Shown: positions 54,480-61,537 of the stretch, piece after piece
Layout: every line of letters begins with the position of its first letter
Numbering within the stretch: position 1 is the first letter of the stretch
Assembly: GCF_014534745.1 (NCBI RefSeq)
Contig: NZ_JACVVP010000033.1
Location: 1-64,000 of the forward strand
Reading direction: 5' to 3'
DNA length: 64,000 nt
Source: Flammeovirga sp. EKP202
Lineage (GTDB): Bacteria > Bacteroidota > Bacteroidia > Cytophagales > Flammeovirgaceae
Made by a program: the position numbers and the translations under genes
Notes under the pieces: model-generated
Databases searched by the model: none
The model's input: the letters and a program-made list of their open reading frames with translations, nothing else
What the model was told of the DNA's origin: nothing

Positions 54480-54968
54480 TTACTTATAATTTTTATACGT
54501 TTCCTTGTAGTTTTTCATATCCACAATATTGCCAGTTTCAATAAAGTATTTCATTCCAAAAAGGTGCTTCCCTACTGACTTCCTTAATTGTCCTTTCATC
54601 AAATGAATCATAAAACTAGGAGATGCAGAGTTTTTTGAAACCATTCTAAGTTCAGTTTTATTTTTGTCCAATGCTTTAAGTTCATAAGTAGCCGATAGGT
54701 GTTTAAGCATAGGTAAATTGTGTTTGATTACTTCAACCTTTACACTTTCATACTCCTCATAGGCTGTAATTTTCTCATCCACAAAGAGCTTATCATCAAA
54801 CATACAGTGGCGTACCACATCTAATGCTCCTTTTTGAGAATTGTTCAAGTAGTTAGAAGATTGCATTGTTGGATTGTGGATATGTATATCTCCATATTGA
54901 TTGAATAAAACATCCCATACTTGTTCTTTGGAAGCGTTGACGGTGAGGATTTGTTCTGATGTATTCAT
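54480..54968 (-). CDS. SRPBCC-family protein
   Basis: 162 residues of START/SRPBCC fold: N-terminal STSEQILTVNASKEQVWDVLFNQYGDIHIHNPTMQSS, ATYELKALDKNKTELRMVSKNSASPSFMIHLMKGQLRKSVGKHLFGMKYFIETG. Members bind hydrophobic ligands; the ligand here is unknown. It is divergent from the HxlR regulator at 55044, with 75 bases between starts. This is a common pairing that suggests it is the regulator's target. Confidence 0.82.
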   Translation of the reverse strand: MNTSEQILTVNASKEQVWDVLFNQYGDIHIHNPTMQSSNYLNNSQKGALDVVRHCMFDDKLFVDEKITAYEEYESVKVEVIKHNLPMLKHLSATYELKALDKNKTELRMVSKNSASPSFMIHLMKGQLRKSVGKHLFGMKYFIETGNIVDMKNYKETYKNYK

Positions 54969-55043
54969 GTTTTGAGTTTTATTATTTTTAATAAATGAGT
55001 AATTTTACTTTCAATTCGGAAGTAAATATAAATCACTTTCATT

Positions 55044-55466
55044 ATGAAAGCAAAAAAGAAAAAAGAAAATTTTAGATCAGACTGCCCCATTAGTTCTGCA
55101 TTAGATCTTTTTGGAGATAAGTGGTCGTTATTGGTTATCCGAGATTTGGTCTATTTTGGAGAGAGAACGTTTAAGGATTTTTCGAATGCAGATGAAAAAA
55201 TATCTTCTGCAAGATTATCCGACAGGTTATGTAAATTAGAGGTATTAGATTTAATCATTAAGTCAAATCACCCTACTAATAAAAAGGTGTTTGTTTATCG
55301 ATTAACCGAGAAGGGGATGGATTTATTTCCTGTAATTGCAGAGTATGTTCGTTGGAGTAATAAATACCTCAATGATCATATTAACGAGCCTGCAAAACAG
55401 TTTTCCAAGCAACTAGAAGAAGATAGAGAGGGAACTTTATTGAAGTTTATGCAAAAGAGTTCTTAG
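55044..55466 (+). CDS. HxlR-family winged-helix transcription regulator
   Basis: 140 residues. Signature CPISSALDLFGDKWSLLVIRDLVYFGERTFKDF (the N-terminal Cys typical of HxlR proteins), followed by ISSARLSDRLCKLEVLDLIIKS and VYRLTEKGMDLFPVIAEYVRW. It likely senses electrophiles or redox change and controls the divergent SRPBCC gene. No partner enzyme other than SRPBCC is adjacent. Confidence 0.88.
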   Translation: MKAKKKKENFRSDCPISSALDLFGDKWSLLVIRDLVYFGERTFKDFSNADEKISSARLSDRLCKLEVLDLIIKSNHPTNKKVFVYRLTEKGMDLFPVIAEYVRWSNKYLNDHINEPAKQFSKQLEEDREGTLLKFMQKSS

Positions 55467-55488
55467 TACTTAAACTAAAGAATCGAAT

Positions 55489-55588
55489 ATTTTTGCTTCA
55501 AGACAAAAAATAAGAAGAAGGAACTTTGACAGTAGTGTATAGTAAAGGGTGCAAAACTATCGATTAATAGTTGAAGGTAATTTAATAC
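55489..55588 (+). repeat. Fragment of repeat R2
   Basis: TTTTTGCTTCAAGACAAAAA followed by TAAGAAGAAGGAACTTTGAC and AGTAGTGTATAG matches the 2568-2630 and 55916-55970 parts of repeat R2, truncated. It ends next to the intact element at 55589. Confidence 0.5.
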
Positions 55589-56024
55589 ATTGTAAACTAA
55601 ATTTTAGTGACTTAATATAGTTCCTTTTATGCTAGATAAATGGTAGTGTATTGTGGTTCTTGAGGACGTTGCAATGTAACGTCCCTACAGCACTGCATTT
55701 TATAAAACCTTTGTCTTTTAACATATAATTAGACAATCATTTAGTAGTATCTTCCTCGGCCTTGAAGAGAAAAGCGTGAAGAAATTTCATGTATAGAGCC
55801 GTTAAAAATGATTTTGCTGTCTGAGCATCTCAAAACGATGAAGTTTTGATCGAGTTATCCTTTCAATAGGCGAGAGAAATGGAATTTAGCTTTTGATTTC
55901 TAAGCCTTGAATTTTTTGCTTCTTTTTGTTTCAAGACAAAACGAAGAGGAAAGAAGTTTGAAAGCAGAACATAAAAAGCTTGTAGAAAGGTCGATTGAAA
56001 GTTGACGATAATTTAGTTTACAAT
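55589..56024 (+). mobile_element. MITE-like element R2 (436 bp), intact ends
   Basis: Perfect 15-bp terminal inverted repeats ATTGTAAACTAAATT (55589-55603) and AATTTAGTTTACAAT (56010-56024). No open reading frame of note. Contains the solo REP (55651-55689) and the CTTCCTCGGCCTT block that recurs near 2545. Related shorter elements lie at 2490-2775, 63639-63861 and, as an end only, 1-74. Confidence 0.7.
55651..55689 (-). repeat. Solo REP with compensatory changes
   Basis: Read on the minus strand: GTAG, then GGACGTTACATTGCAACGTCC. The stem keeps pairing (GGACGTT with AACGTCC) although its third base pair is A-T instead of the T-A of the RAYT-flanking REPs (GGTCGTT with AACGACC). It lies inside element R2 and is about 1.8 kb from the RAYT gene. 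Confidence 0.7.
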
Positions 56025-56065
56025 CCGTTTAACTTCAAAACACTTGAAGTTAGTGGAGTGTTTTT

Positions 56066-56452
56066 TTATTTAAACTCTTTAATCGGAGAAGAAATATCTA
56101 CTAATGCTCCACTGGGGTCTTTTAACAATAATCTCCTTTGTCCATAAAAAGTGTCAGTAGGTTCACTTACGATTTTGAAATTTTCTGACTTTGCAATTGC
56201 GAAAAAATCATCGGCATTTTCCACTACAAAAGTGAGGTAGAAACCTTGTGGATGATTTTGAAAACCTTTGGGTACGATCTCATTTGATCGGTCAATAATC
56301 CCAAGTTCCAGTTTTCCATCTTTTGTAGTAAGATGAATAAACCAATCACTCTCATATTCAACTTTAAAGTCGAATAATGCGGTGTAGAAATTCAGGCTTT
56401 CAGCCAAATTATCAGAGCAGATATTGGTCATTAATCGATGAATTGATTTCAT
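56066..56452 (-). CDS. VOC-family (glyoxalase/bleomycin-resistance-type) protein
   Basis: 128 residues: MTNICSDNLAESLNFYTALFDFKVEYESDWFIHLTTKDGKLELGIIDRSNEIVP..FYLTFVVENADDFFAIAKSENFKIVSEPTDTFYGQRRLLLKDPSGALVDISSPIKEF. The paired beta-alpha-beta-beta-beta modules of the VOC fold are visible. Metal-ligand positions are not obvious, so ligand binding rather than catalysis is possible. It lies just past element R2, on the opposite strand to HxlR. It is the intact paralogue of the remnant at 54407. Confidence 0.82.
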   Translation of the reverse strand: MKSIHRLMTNICSDNLAESLNFYTALFDFKVEYESDWFIHLTTKDGKLELGIIDRSNEIVPKGFQNHPQGFYLTFVVENADDFFAIAKSENFKIVSEPTDTFYGQRRLLLKDPSGALVDISSPIKEFK

Positions 56453-56615
56453 AGTGCTTTTTAGTTTTGGGTGTCTATTTTTAGGAAAGTTACTATGTCT
56501 TTTTCTTTTTTACAATGCTTTAGTTGGGAGGAGTAGAATTTATATAGTCTTGAAAATTTGAAAAAAGGTGAAAACACCACCCAGCATACCAAAATACACT
56601 GAGTGGTCAGGGGTA

Positions 56616-57464
56616 CTATGAATAATTGGCAGGGGAAACGACTTGATTCCAGACACCAGTTTTGACAGTTTCTTCCGCGAATGCTGAAAATGATTTAGCT
56701 TTTCTTCCTAACACCTTTTCGATATCACGACTCACAATTTGATTCTTGGGGTTGGTCAGTACATGACTAAATAAGTACTCGATCAACCAAATCACATCAT
56801 TTGGTAATTGTATTTGTTTCATTCCCCCTACGTATTGTTCAAGTGTGATTTCATGGAAAATCAAATCTCTATTACTCACCTTTCCAATGGTTTGAACAAT
56901 GTCTTTAAAAGTAAGTAATTCAGGTCCTGTTACTTCTATGATTTGCCCATTATAATGTTCATCTAATAAAGCAGTGGTGGCTACTTCGGCTATATCTTCC
57001 GCATCAACGAAGGGAATGAGAACGTCCGACATTGGTAATGCAATGACGCCGGAAAGAATGGGGTCTAAAAAGAAACTTTCGCTCCAGTTTTGATTAAACC
57101 ATGATGCTCTTACAATGGTATAATCTAACCCCGAATGCATCACGATTTGTTCACAAGCTTCTGCTTCGGTTTCCCCTTTGCCTGACATTAAAACCATCTT
57201 TTGAACACCCGTTTCCTTTGCAATTTTCGTTAAAGTTTCAATGGCTTCTTTTGCACTTGGAACGGCCAAGTCGGGATAATAAGTGACATACATTTTTTCA
57301 ATGCCAGAGAGGACTTCTGTCCAGTTACTTGGGTTGGACCACTCAAAAGGAATAGGGGCAGTTCTAGAGCCAATTCTTGGGGTGATGCCTTTGTTTTCTA
57401 ATTGCGTTACAACTCGACGGCCTGTCTTGCCAGTACCGCCAATGACTAAAATGTTTGAGTTCAT
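56616..57464 (-). CDS. NmrA-like NAD(P)-binding protein (atypical SDR)
   Basis: 282 residues: ILVIGGTGKTGRRVVTQLENKGI (Rossmann loop), VQKMVLMSGKGETEAEACEQIVMHSGLDYTIVRASWFNQNWSESFF, VDAEDIAEVATTALLDEHYNGQIIEVTGPELLTFKDIVQTIG. The family includes quinone reductases and redox sensors. The catalytic Tyr-x-x-x-Lys is absent, as in other NmrA proteins. It is last in an AraC-led operon (12 bases past the DUF1772 gene). Confidence 0.88.
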   Translation of the reverse strand: MNSNILVIGGTGKTGRRVVTQLENKGITPRIGSRTAPIPFEWSNPSNWTEVLSGIEKMYVTYYPDLAVPSAKEAIETLTKIAKETGVQKMVLMSGKGETEAEACEQIVMHSGLDYTIVRASWFNQNWSESFFLDPILSGVIALPMSDVLIPFVDAEDIAEVATTALLDEHYNGQIIEVTGPELLTFKDIVQTIGKVSNRDLIFHEITLEQYVGGMKQIQLPNDVIWLIEYLFSHVLTNPKNQIVSRDIEKVLGRKAKSFSAFAEETVKTGVWNQVVSPANYS

Positions 57465-57476
57465 AATGATAAATAT

Positions 57477-57962
57477 TTAAAGTGATGTTTGGATAAATGT
57501 TACGATGAGTAAAAAGATAAATGAAAGCATTGATGCTACAGTTCTGATGGTATGGTATTGGTTCCAATGCGTTTCATAATAGGTTCTGAAGTTTTTGAGT
57601 TCACTTGGAGTGAGCTGAATTAGGTTTATAGCCTCTAATTCATTGTTTAATGGAACATTCCCAAAAGCTGTAATTCCAAAAGTACCGACCAAATAAAGTA
57701 GCGTAGAAGCGATGATCCACCAGAAAGAGGGTCGGTGATGAAATTCTAAAACAGACGTTGAGATTAGGGTAATTAAACTTCCAAAAAAGACGAGAAAGAA
57801 TACAGGGTTTAAGATTTCTCGATTAATGCTTTGCATGGTTTCGAGGTAAGTGAAGTCTCCAACTTTTTTTGTACCTAAAATCACCGAAACAGACCATGTA
57901 AAAAATATTCCCGCCGAAAGGGCTGTTAATAGAACTGTAATAAATAGAAGTCCTGTTTTCAT
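57477..57962 (-). CDS. DUF1772-family membrane protein
   Basis: 161 residues, four predicted transmembrane helices (LFITVLLTALSAGIFFTWSVSVIL, FFLVFFGSLITLISTSVLEF, FWWIIASTLLYLVGTFGITAF, TIRTVASMLSFIFLLIVTFI), with GNVPLNNEL and the HW-QYHTIRTVAS segment of the anthrone-oxygenase-like DUF1772 group. It overlaps the next upstream gene by four bases (ATGA), so it is translationally coupled to it. Confidence 0.85.
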   Translation of the reverse strand: MKTGLLFITVLLTALSAGIFFTWSVSVILGTKKVGDFTYLETMQSINREILNPVFFLVFFGSLITLISTSVLEFHHRPSFWWIIASTLLYLVGTFGITAFGNVPLNNELEAINLIQLTPSELKNFRTYYETHWNQYHTIRTVASMLSFIFLLIVTFIQTSL

Positions 57963-58348
57963 AATGCTTTTCTTTTGGTGAGGTGCTTCCCGAAATAGAA
58001 TACGATAAAGTAGAATTCTACGGCAATGGTGTAAAACATGGTATTTTGGAAAAATTCGGAATAACTTCCGCCCGCTGGAATAATAAAAACGGGAACAGTA
58101 ATCAATAAGTCCATCAATACGGCGACAACAACAAATAAAAGGGCCAAATGTGAAGGATTCATTTTTCCTTTTCGATAGAACAAGTAAGTACCCAAAGTGG
58201 CACTAGGGATGATTCCTAACGCTAACACTATATCAGCTTGTCGTTCTGCATTTTCTAACACTGGAACATAAAAAGAACTGAGGAATAGGCTTACACCTAA
58301 TGCCCATACCAAAAGGGCATATACGATGCTTGAGATGATATTTTTCAT
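57959..58348 (-). CDS. Small four-helix membrane protein of the AraC-led cluster
   Basis: 129 residues with four hydrophobic segments (IVYALLVWALGVSLFLSSFYVPVL, IVLALGIIPSATLGTYLFYR, LALLFVVVAVLMDLLITVPVFI, FFQNTMFYTIAVEFYFIVFYFG). No family named with confidence. Both ends touch neighbours (four-base overlap with the DUF1772 gene, one-base overlap with the haem-binding gene), so it belongs to one translationally coupled unit. Confidence 0.7.
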   Translation of the reverse strand: MKNIISSIVYALLVWALGVSLFLSSFYVPVLENAERQADIVLALGIIPSATLGTYLFYRKGKMNPSHLALLFVVVAVLMDLLITVPVFIIPAGGSYSEFFQNTMFYTIAVEFYFIVFYFGKHLTKRKAL

Positions 58349-58707
58349 TATTGTAGGGAATCAATCCAATTTTGTAAAGTAGAATATTCAGCTTCTGTCA
58401 AGGGTGTGCCATCTTCTTTGGGCATGCGACCAAGTTCAAAGACTTGTTTCTTGATTTTAGAGGCACGTTTGTTCATGTTCTTCTGAGAGAAAATCATAAA
58501 TGGATTCCTCTTTCGATGACAGGTATTGCATTTGTTTTGAAGTATAGAAAGGGCTTTCATTTGGAGTTCATGATCTCCATTGATTGAGGGAATAATAATC
58601 GTTTTTTGAACTGAAAGATTAGAAGGATAACTCCATACTTTTGCAGTGAGGAAAATGATAAGAGCAATCCAGATGACTCCTTTTAGCGTATTAAATTCAG
58701 TTGTCAT
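58348..58707 (-). CDS. Single-haem c-type / haem-binding-domain protein
   Basis: 119 residues: N-terminal membrane anchor (VIWIALIIFLTAKVWSY), then ALSILQNKCNTCHRKRNPFMIFSQKNM with one CxxCH (Cys60, Cys63, His64), and VFELGRMPKEDGTPLTEAEYSTLQNWIDSL with a Met available as the sixth ligand. This matches the haem-binding domain found in periplasmic Bacteroidota proteins. Likely exported and electron-transfer or sensor related. It is coupled to the membrane-protein gene. Confidence 0.82.
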   Translation of the reverse strand: MTTEFNTLKGVIWIALIIFLTAKVWSYPSNLSVQKTIIIPSINGDHELQMKALSILQNKCNTCHRKRNPFMIFSQKNMNKRASKIKKQVFELGRMPKEDGTPLTEAEYSTLQNWIDSLQ

Positions 58708-58796
58708 AATTTTTTGATTTGATTATGACACAAATGTATAATAGCCGACTTAGAGGGGCTTATTCGAAAAGGAGAGGGATTTATTTGAAAGGAATT

Positions 58797-59651
58797 TTAA
58801 ACTTGACTAGGGCGAAAACCGAATTTTTTTTCGAAGGCATTAGAGAAGGAACCTAAGCTATCGTAGCCCACATTCCAAGCGGCTTCTTGAATGGTCTTTT
58901 GTTCGTTTTTAATTAAGTTATACGCTTTTTTTAGACGTTCCTCTTGAAGGTATTTAAACACCGGAACACCAAATTGAGCTTTAAACTCTTTCTTCAGTTT
59001 ATTGGTATTGGTTCCAATTTTGGAAGCAAGTTCAGTTAAAGAAGGCGGATTTTCTAAATTAGATAATAGAATCTCTTGTGCTAAGTTGATCTTTTCAAGT
59101 GCATCGGTATTGACTTTCAATACATTTTGACTGGCCAACTGTCCAAAATAATGAGATAATAACGCCGACATATGACTTCGGTAAAACATCATTTTCACTT
59201 GCCCTTCGTATTGATTTTTGAAAAATAACCCTACTAATTGAAAAAGTTCTGGTGTCATATTAAACACTGGGCCTTCAACGTAGTGATCTTTGGGGTGGAC
59301 CAATTCATTTAAAAACGTTTCTAATAATTGTCCTTCATCATTAGGTAATTGATTGATATTTCTAAGTGCAGTGGCAATTACTACACATTGCAAAGGTTTA
59401 TCAGCGGAGACATGATGTTCAAAGGAAACGTTTTCGTCTGCATAAAACGATAGGACCATACCTTTTGTATACTGAAATGCTTTGGATTTGTCTTTATATT
59501 TTATGTTCAAGCCTACATTACCCGCACCATAAAACGCAATGCCAATCACAGGTTCATCAAACGAACAAACATCAACAAGCGAACTCTCGGTGGTTGTTGC
59601 TTCTTCTAATAAAATAGTACAATCGTTGATATCAATTATGTCTCGGTTCAT
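58797..59651 (-). CDS. AraC-family transcription regulator
   Basis: 284 residues. C-terminal double HTH (SLTELASKIGTNTNKLKKEFKAQFGVPVFKYLQEERLKKAYNLIKNEQKTIQEAAWNVGYDSLGSFSNAFEKKFGFRPSQV). The N-terminal domain is ligand-binding-like. It is the first gene of a minus-strand cluster running to 56616 and probably controls it (89 bases to the haem-binding gene). Confidence 0.9.
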   Translation of the reverse strand: MNRDIIDINDCTILLEEATTTESSLVDVCSFDEPVIGIAFYGAGNVGLNIKYKDKSKAFQYTKGMVLSFYADENVSFEHHVSADKPLQCVVIATALRNINQLPNDEGQLLETFLNELVHPKDHYVEGPVFNMTPELFQLVGLFFKNQYEGQVKMMFYRSHMSALLSHYFGQLASQNVLKVNTDALEKINLAQEILLSNLENPPSLTELASKIGTNTNKLKKEFKAQFGVPVFKYLQEERLKKAYNLIKNEQKTIQEAAWNVGYDSLGSFSNAFEKKFGFRPSQV

Positions 59652-59866
59652 TGCTTTATTATTTCAGTTGTGGTTCACAGTATCGACAACTATCAGATAC
59701 TATTTAAATAGGTTTTACTATGTTCTATTCCTTAAATAAACGAAGTAGAAAGAGCTTTATCTCATGATTTCCACAACTAGAGTTATCCGATAATTTAATT
59801 CAGAATGTACAAACATCAAAATAATGGTTTGTGTTTCATATTTTTAATTACACTGTAAACTAAATA

Positions 59867-59912
59867 ACAAAAATTCCCCATTCCTCAGTTTGATGAAGTA
59901 GAGGAATGGGGA
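59867..59912 (-). terminator. Terminator downstream of the twin lipoprotein genes
   Basis: TCCCCATTCCTC (59875-59886) pairs with GAGGAATGGGGA (59901-59912). On the minus strand it is followed by ATTTTTGTTATTT. A lone R2-type end (TGTAAACTAAAT) precedes it at 59854. The rest of 59652-60005 shows nothing else. Confidence 0.65.
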
Positions 59913-60005
59913 TTTATGACAAGGAATTTGTGTTCAACGAAATTCCATTTTATTAGCTATCTTTTTAGGTACTAATTTGGTCTTTTACCTTTATTGATTG
60001 AGCAT

Positions 60006-60419
60006 TTAGCCAAGATAGTAAGCGATCCAAACAGCTGTTTTACATGCAACATCAAGTCCTGAGAAGTACCCTCCACATTCGTTAAGTAAAGCACTTCGGA
60101 TTTCTTCTCTTGTAGGTGCTTTTTTAGCATTGGAAGGAATTTCAAATTGAGCTATTTTTTCCAGCGTTAAATTATAGAAATAAAGAAGTTCCTCTTCAGT
60201 AATATTTCTTACTTGATTATTTTCCTCGATTTTGAAAGTGCTAAAATGACTAATAAATGCTTCCATTCCACTTTTGGAATCCAGAGGTGATGTTAATTCA
60301 AAGCTATCTTGTAAAGTTTTGTTGTGAACTTCTGCGTCAATTATTTTTTCTTCATTCGTTGTTGAACATGAAGCAATAAACAGAAGTAATGAGAGTGATA
60401 GTACACTTAAGAGTTTCAT
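60006..60419 (-). CDS. Small lipoprotein, paralogue A
   Basis: 137 residues; lipoprotein signal MKLLSVLSLSLLLFIASCSTT. Mature part: NEEKIIDAEVHNKTLQDSFELTSPLDSKSGMEAFISHF...ITEEELLYFYNLTLEKIAQFEIPSNAKKAPTREEIRSALLNECGGYFSGLDVACKTAVWIAYYLG. No family recognised. It is about 60% identical by eye to the gene at 60667, in the same orientation. The paralogues share LDSKSGMEAF, a block IPSNAKKAPTREEIR and a C-terminal pair of Cys (ECGGY..GLD..CK) with a hydrophobic tail ending in LG. Confidence 0.7.
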   Translation of the reverse strand: MKLLSVLSLSLLLFIASCSTTNEEKIIDAEVHNKTLQDSFELTSPLDSKSGMEAFISHFSTFKIEENNQVRNITEEELLYFYNLTLEKIAQFEIPSNAKKAPTREEIRSALLNECGGYFSGLDVACKTAVWIAYYLG

Positions 60420-60666
60420 TAGTTTAAGAATTTAATGATTGAATAAAAAATTTTCTTGTTAAAGGCCACTTGACAAATCCAGACAAATATCAATAACATA
60501 GGATGTATCATGGCTAAAACAATAGATACCAATAAGGTGAGAATTATTATCTTATGTAGTTTCATGAATAATTAATTTAGTTAGCTGTTTTTGAGAGATG
60601 TATCAATTATCATCTATATTTTATTGTATTACATAAAATTCAATCAATAATTGATGAGAAAATGAA

Positions 60667-61074
60667 TTAGCCAAGTAAATAAGCGATGTCTACAGCAGCT
60701 TTACACCACCAATCTAGTCCAAGCATGTATCCTCCGCATTCAGCACGCATTGCGTCTCTAATTTGTTCTCTTGTAGGCGCTTTTTTGGCATTGGAAGGAG
60801 TAGCGAATAGCGCTATTTTTTCCAGCGTTAGGTCATAGAGTAAAGTGAGTTCCTCTTGCGTAATACTTCTCATTTCACCGTCTAAAACGATTTTCTGTGA
60901 TTTAAAATGAGCAAAAAATGCTTCCATTCCGCTTTTAGAATCCAAAGGAGCTGTTAGTTCGAAGCTTTGTTGCAAGGATTTGTTGTAGGCTTCTGCATCA
61001 ACAACAGTTTCTTCGTTAGTTGTGGAACAAGAAAAAAGAAATAGAAATAGGGATAATACATTTAAGTATTTCAT
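60667..61074 (-). CDS. Small lipoprotein, paralogue B
   Basis: 135 residues; signal MKYLNVLSLFLFLFSCSTT. Closely similar to paralogue A in order and spacing: ETVVDAEAYNKSLQQSFELTAPLDSKSGMEAFFAHF..ITQEELTLLYDLTLEKIALFATPSNAKKAPTREQIRDAMRAECGGYMLGLDWWCKAAVDIAYLLG. The two genes are a tandem duplication (248 bases between them). The conserved C-terminal Cys pair and tail suggest a functional end, perhaps a disulfide, but no role can be named. Confidence 0.7.
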   Translation of the reverse strand: MKYLNVLSLFLFLFSCSTTNEETVVDAEAYNKSLQQSFELTAPLDSKSGMEAFFAHFKSQKIVLDGEMRSITQEELTLLYDLTLEKIALFATPSNAKKAPTREQIRDAMRAECGGYMLGLDWWCKAAVDIAYLLG

Positions 61075-61320
61075 TTAGTTGAAATTTAAAAGGTTAAAAA
61101 TAATAATTTACTTTACCTTCTTTAGATCTTAATTTCCCCCATATGCCACCATCTTGATAGAATTAAATCTGTTAACGATTGTTATTATGGTTTTCCGTTT
61201 TTAGCGATTCAATCCATGAAATTACGTATGAAAATAACAGTTGTTGGATGGGTATTGAGCATCTCAAAATGAACTTTACTTTGGACTTAATATCCGTTTG
61301 GAGTTTACTTAAATAGCCAT

Positions 61321-61446
61321 TTATCCCCTATTTCTTATTTTTTTGACCACCTTTAGATAGAAAATGAAGGATTGATAAGTTATTGTAAGGTGTCAATCAC
61401 TAGTTTGATAAGTTTTTGTAAAGTCTAACCGATTGGAATAGGACAA
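61321..61446 (+). promoter_or_regulatory. Promoter region of the 61538 gene with 33-bp direct repeats
   Basis: TTGATAAGTTATTGTAA (61372-61388) and TTGATAAGTTTTTGTAA (61405-61421) are spaced by exactly 33 bases. They are followed by GTCTAACCGATTGGAATAGG and ACAA (61423-61446). Upstream is a CCCCTATTT box (61325) and a CCACCTTTAG box about 21 bases on. The whole arrangement recurs at 63878-64000. Confidence 0.6.
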
Positions 61447-61537
61447 TATTAAGATAAAATTGATCATCATAATTTAATTATAAAGAGACGAAGGGAAGTT
61501 CCCTAAGTTTCCTTAACCTTTAAATCATCCAATTCGT

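Noticed and set aside
60419-60570. Third small gene between the twin lipoproteins
   Set aside because: The minus-strand reading from the ATG near 60567 stops after 17 codons, so no gene is supported.
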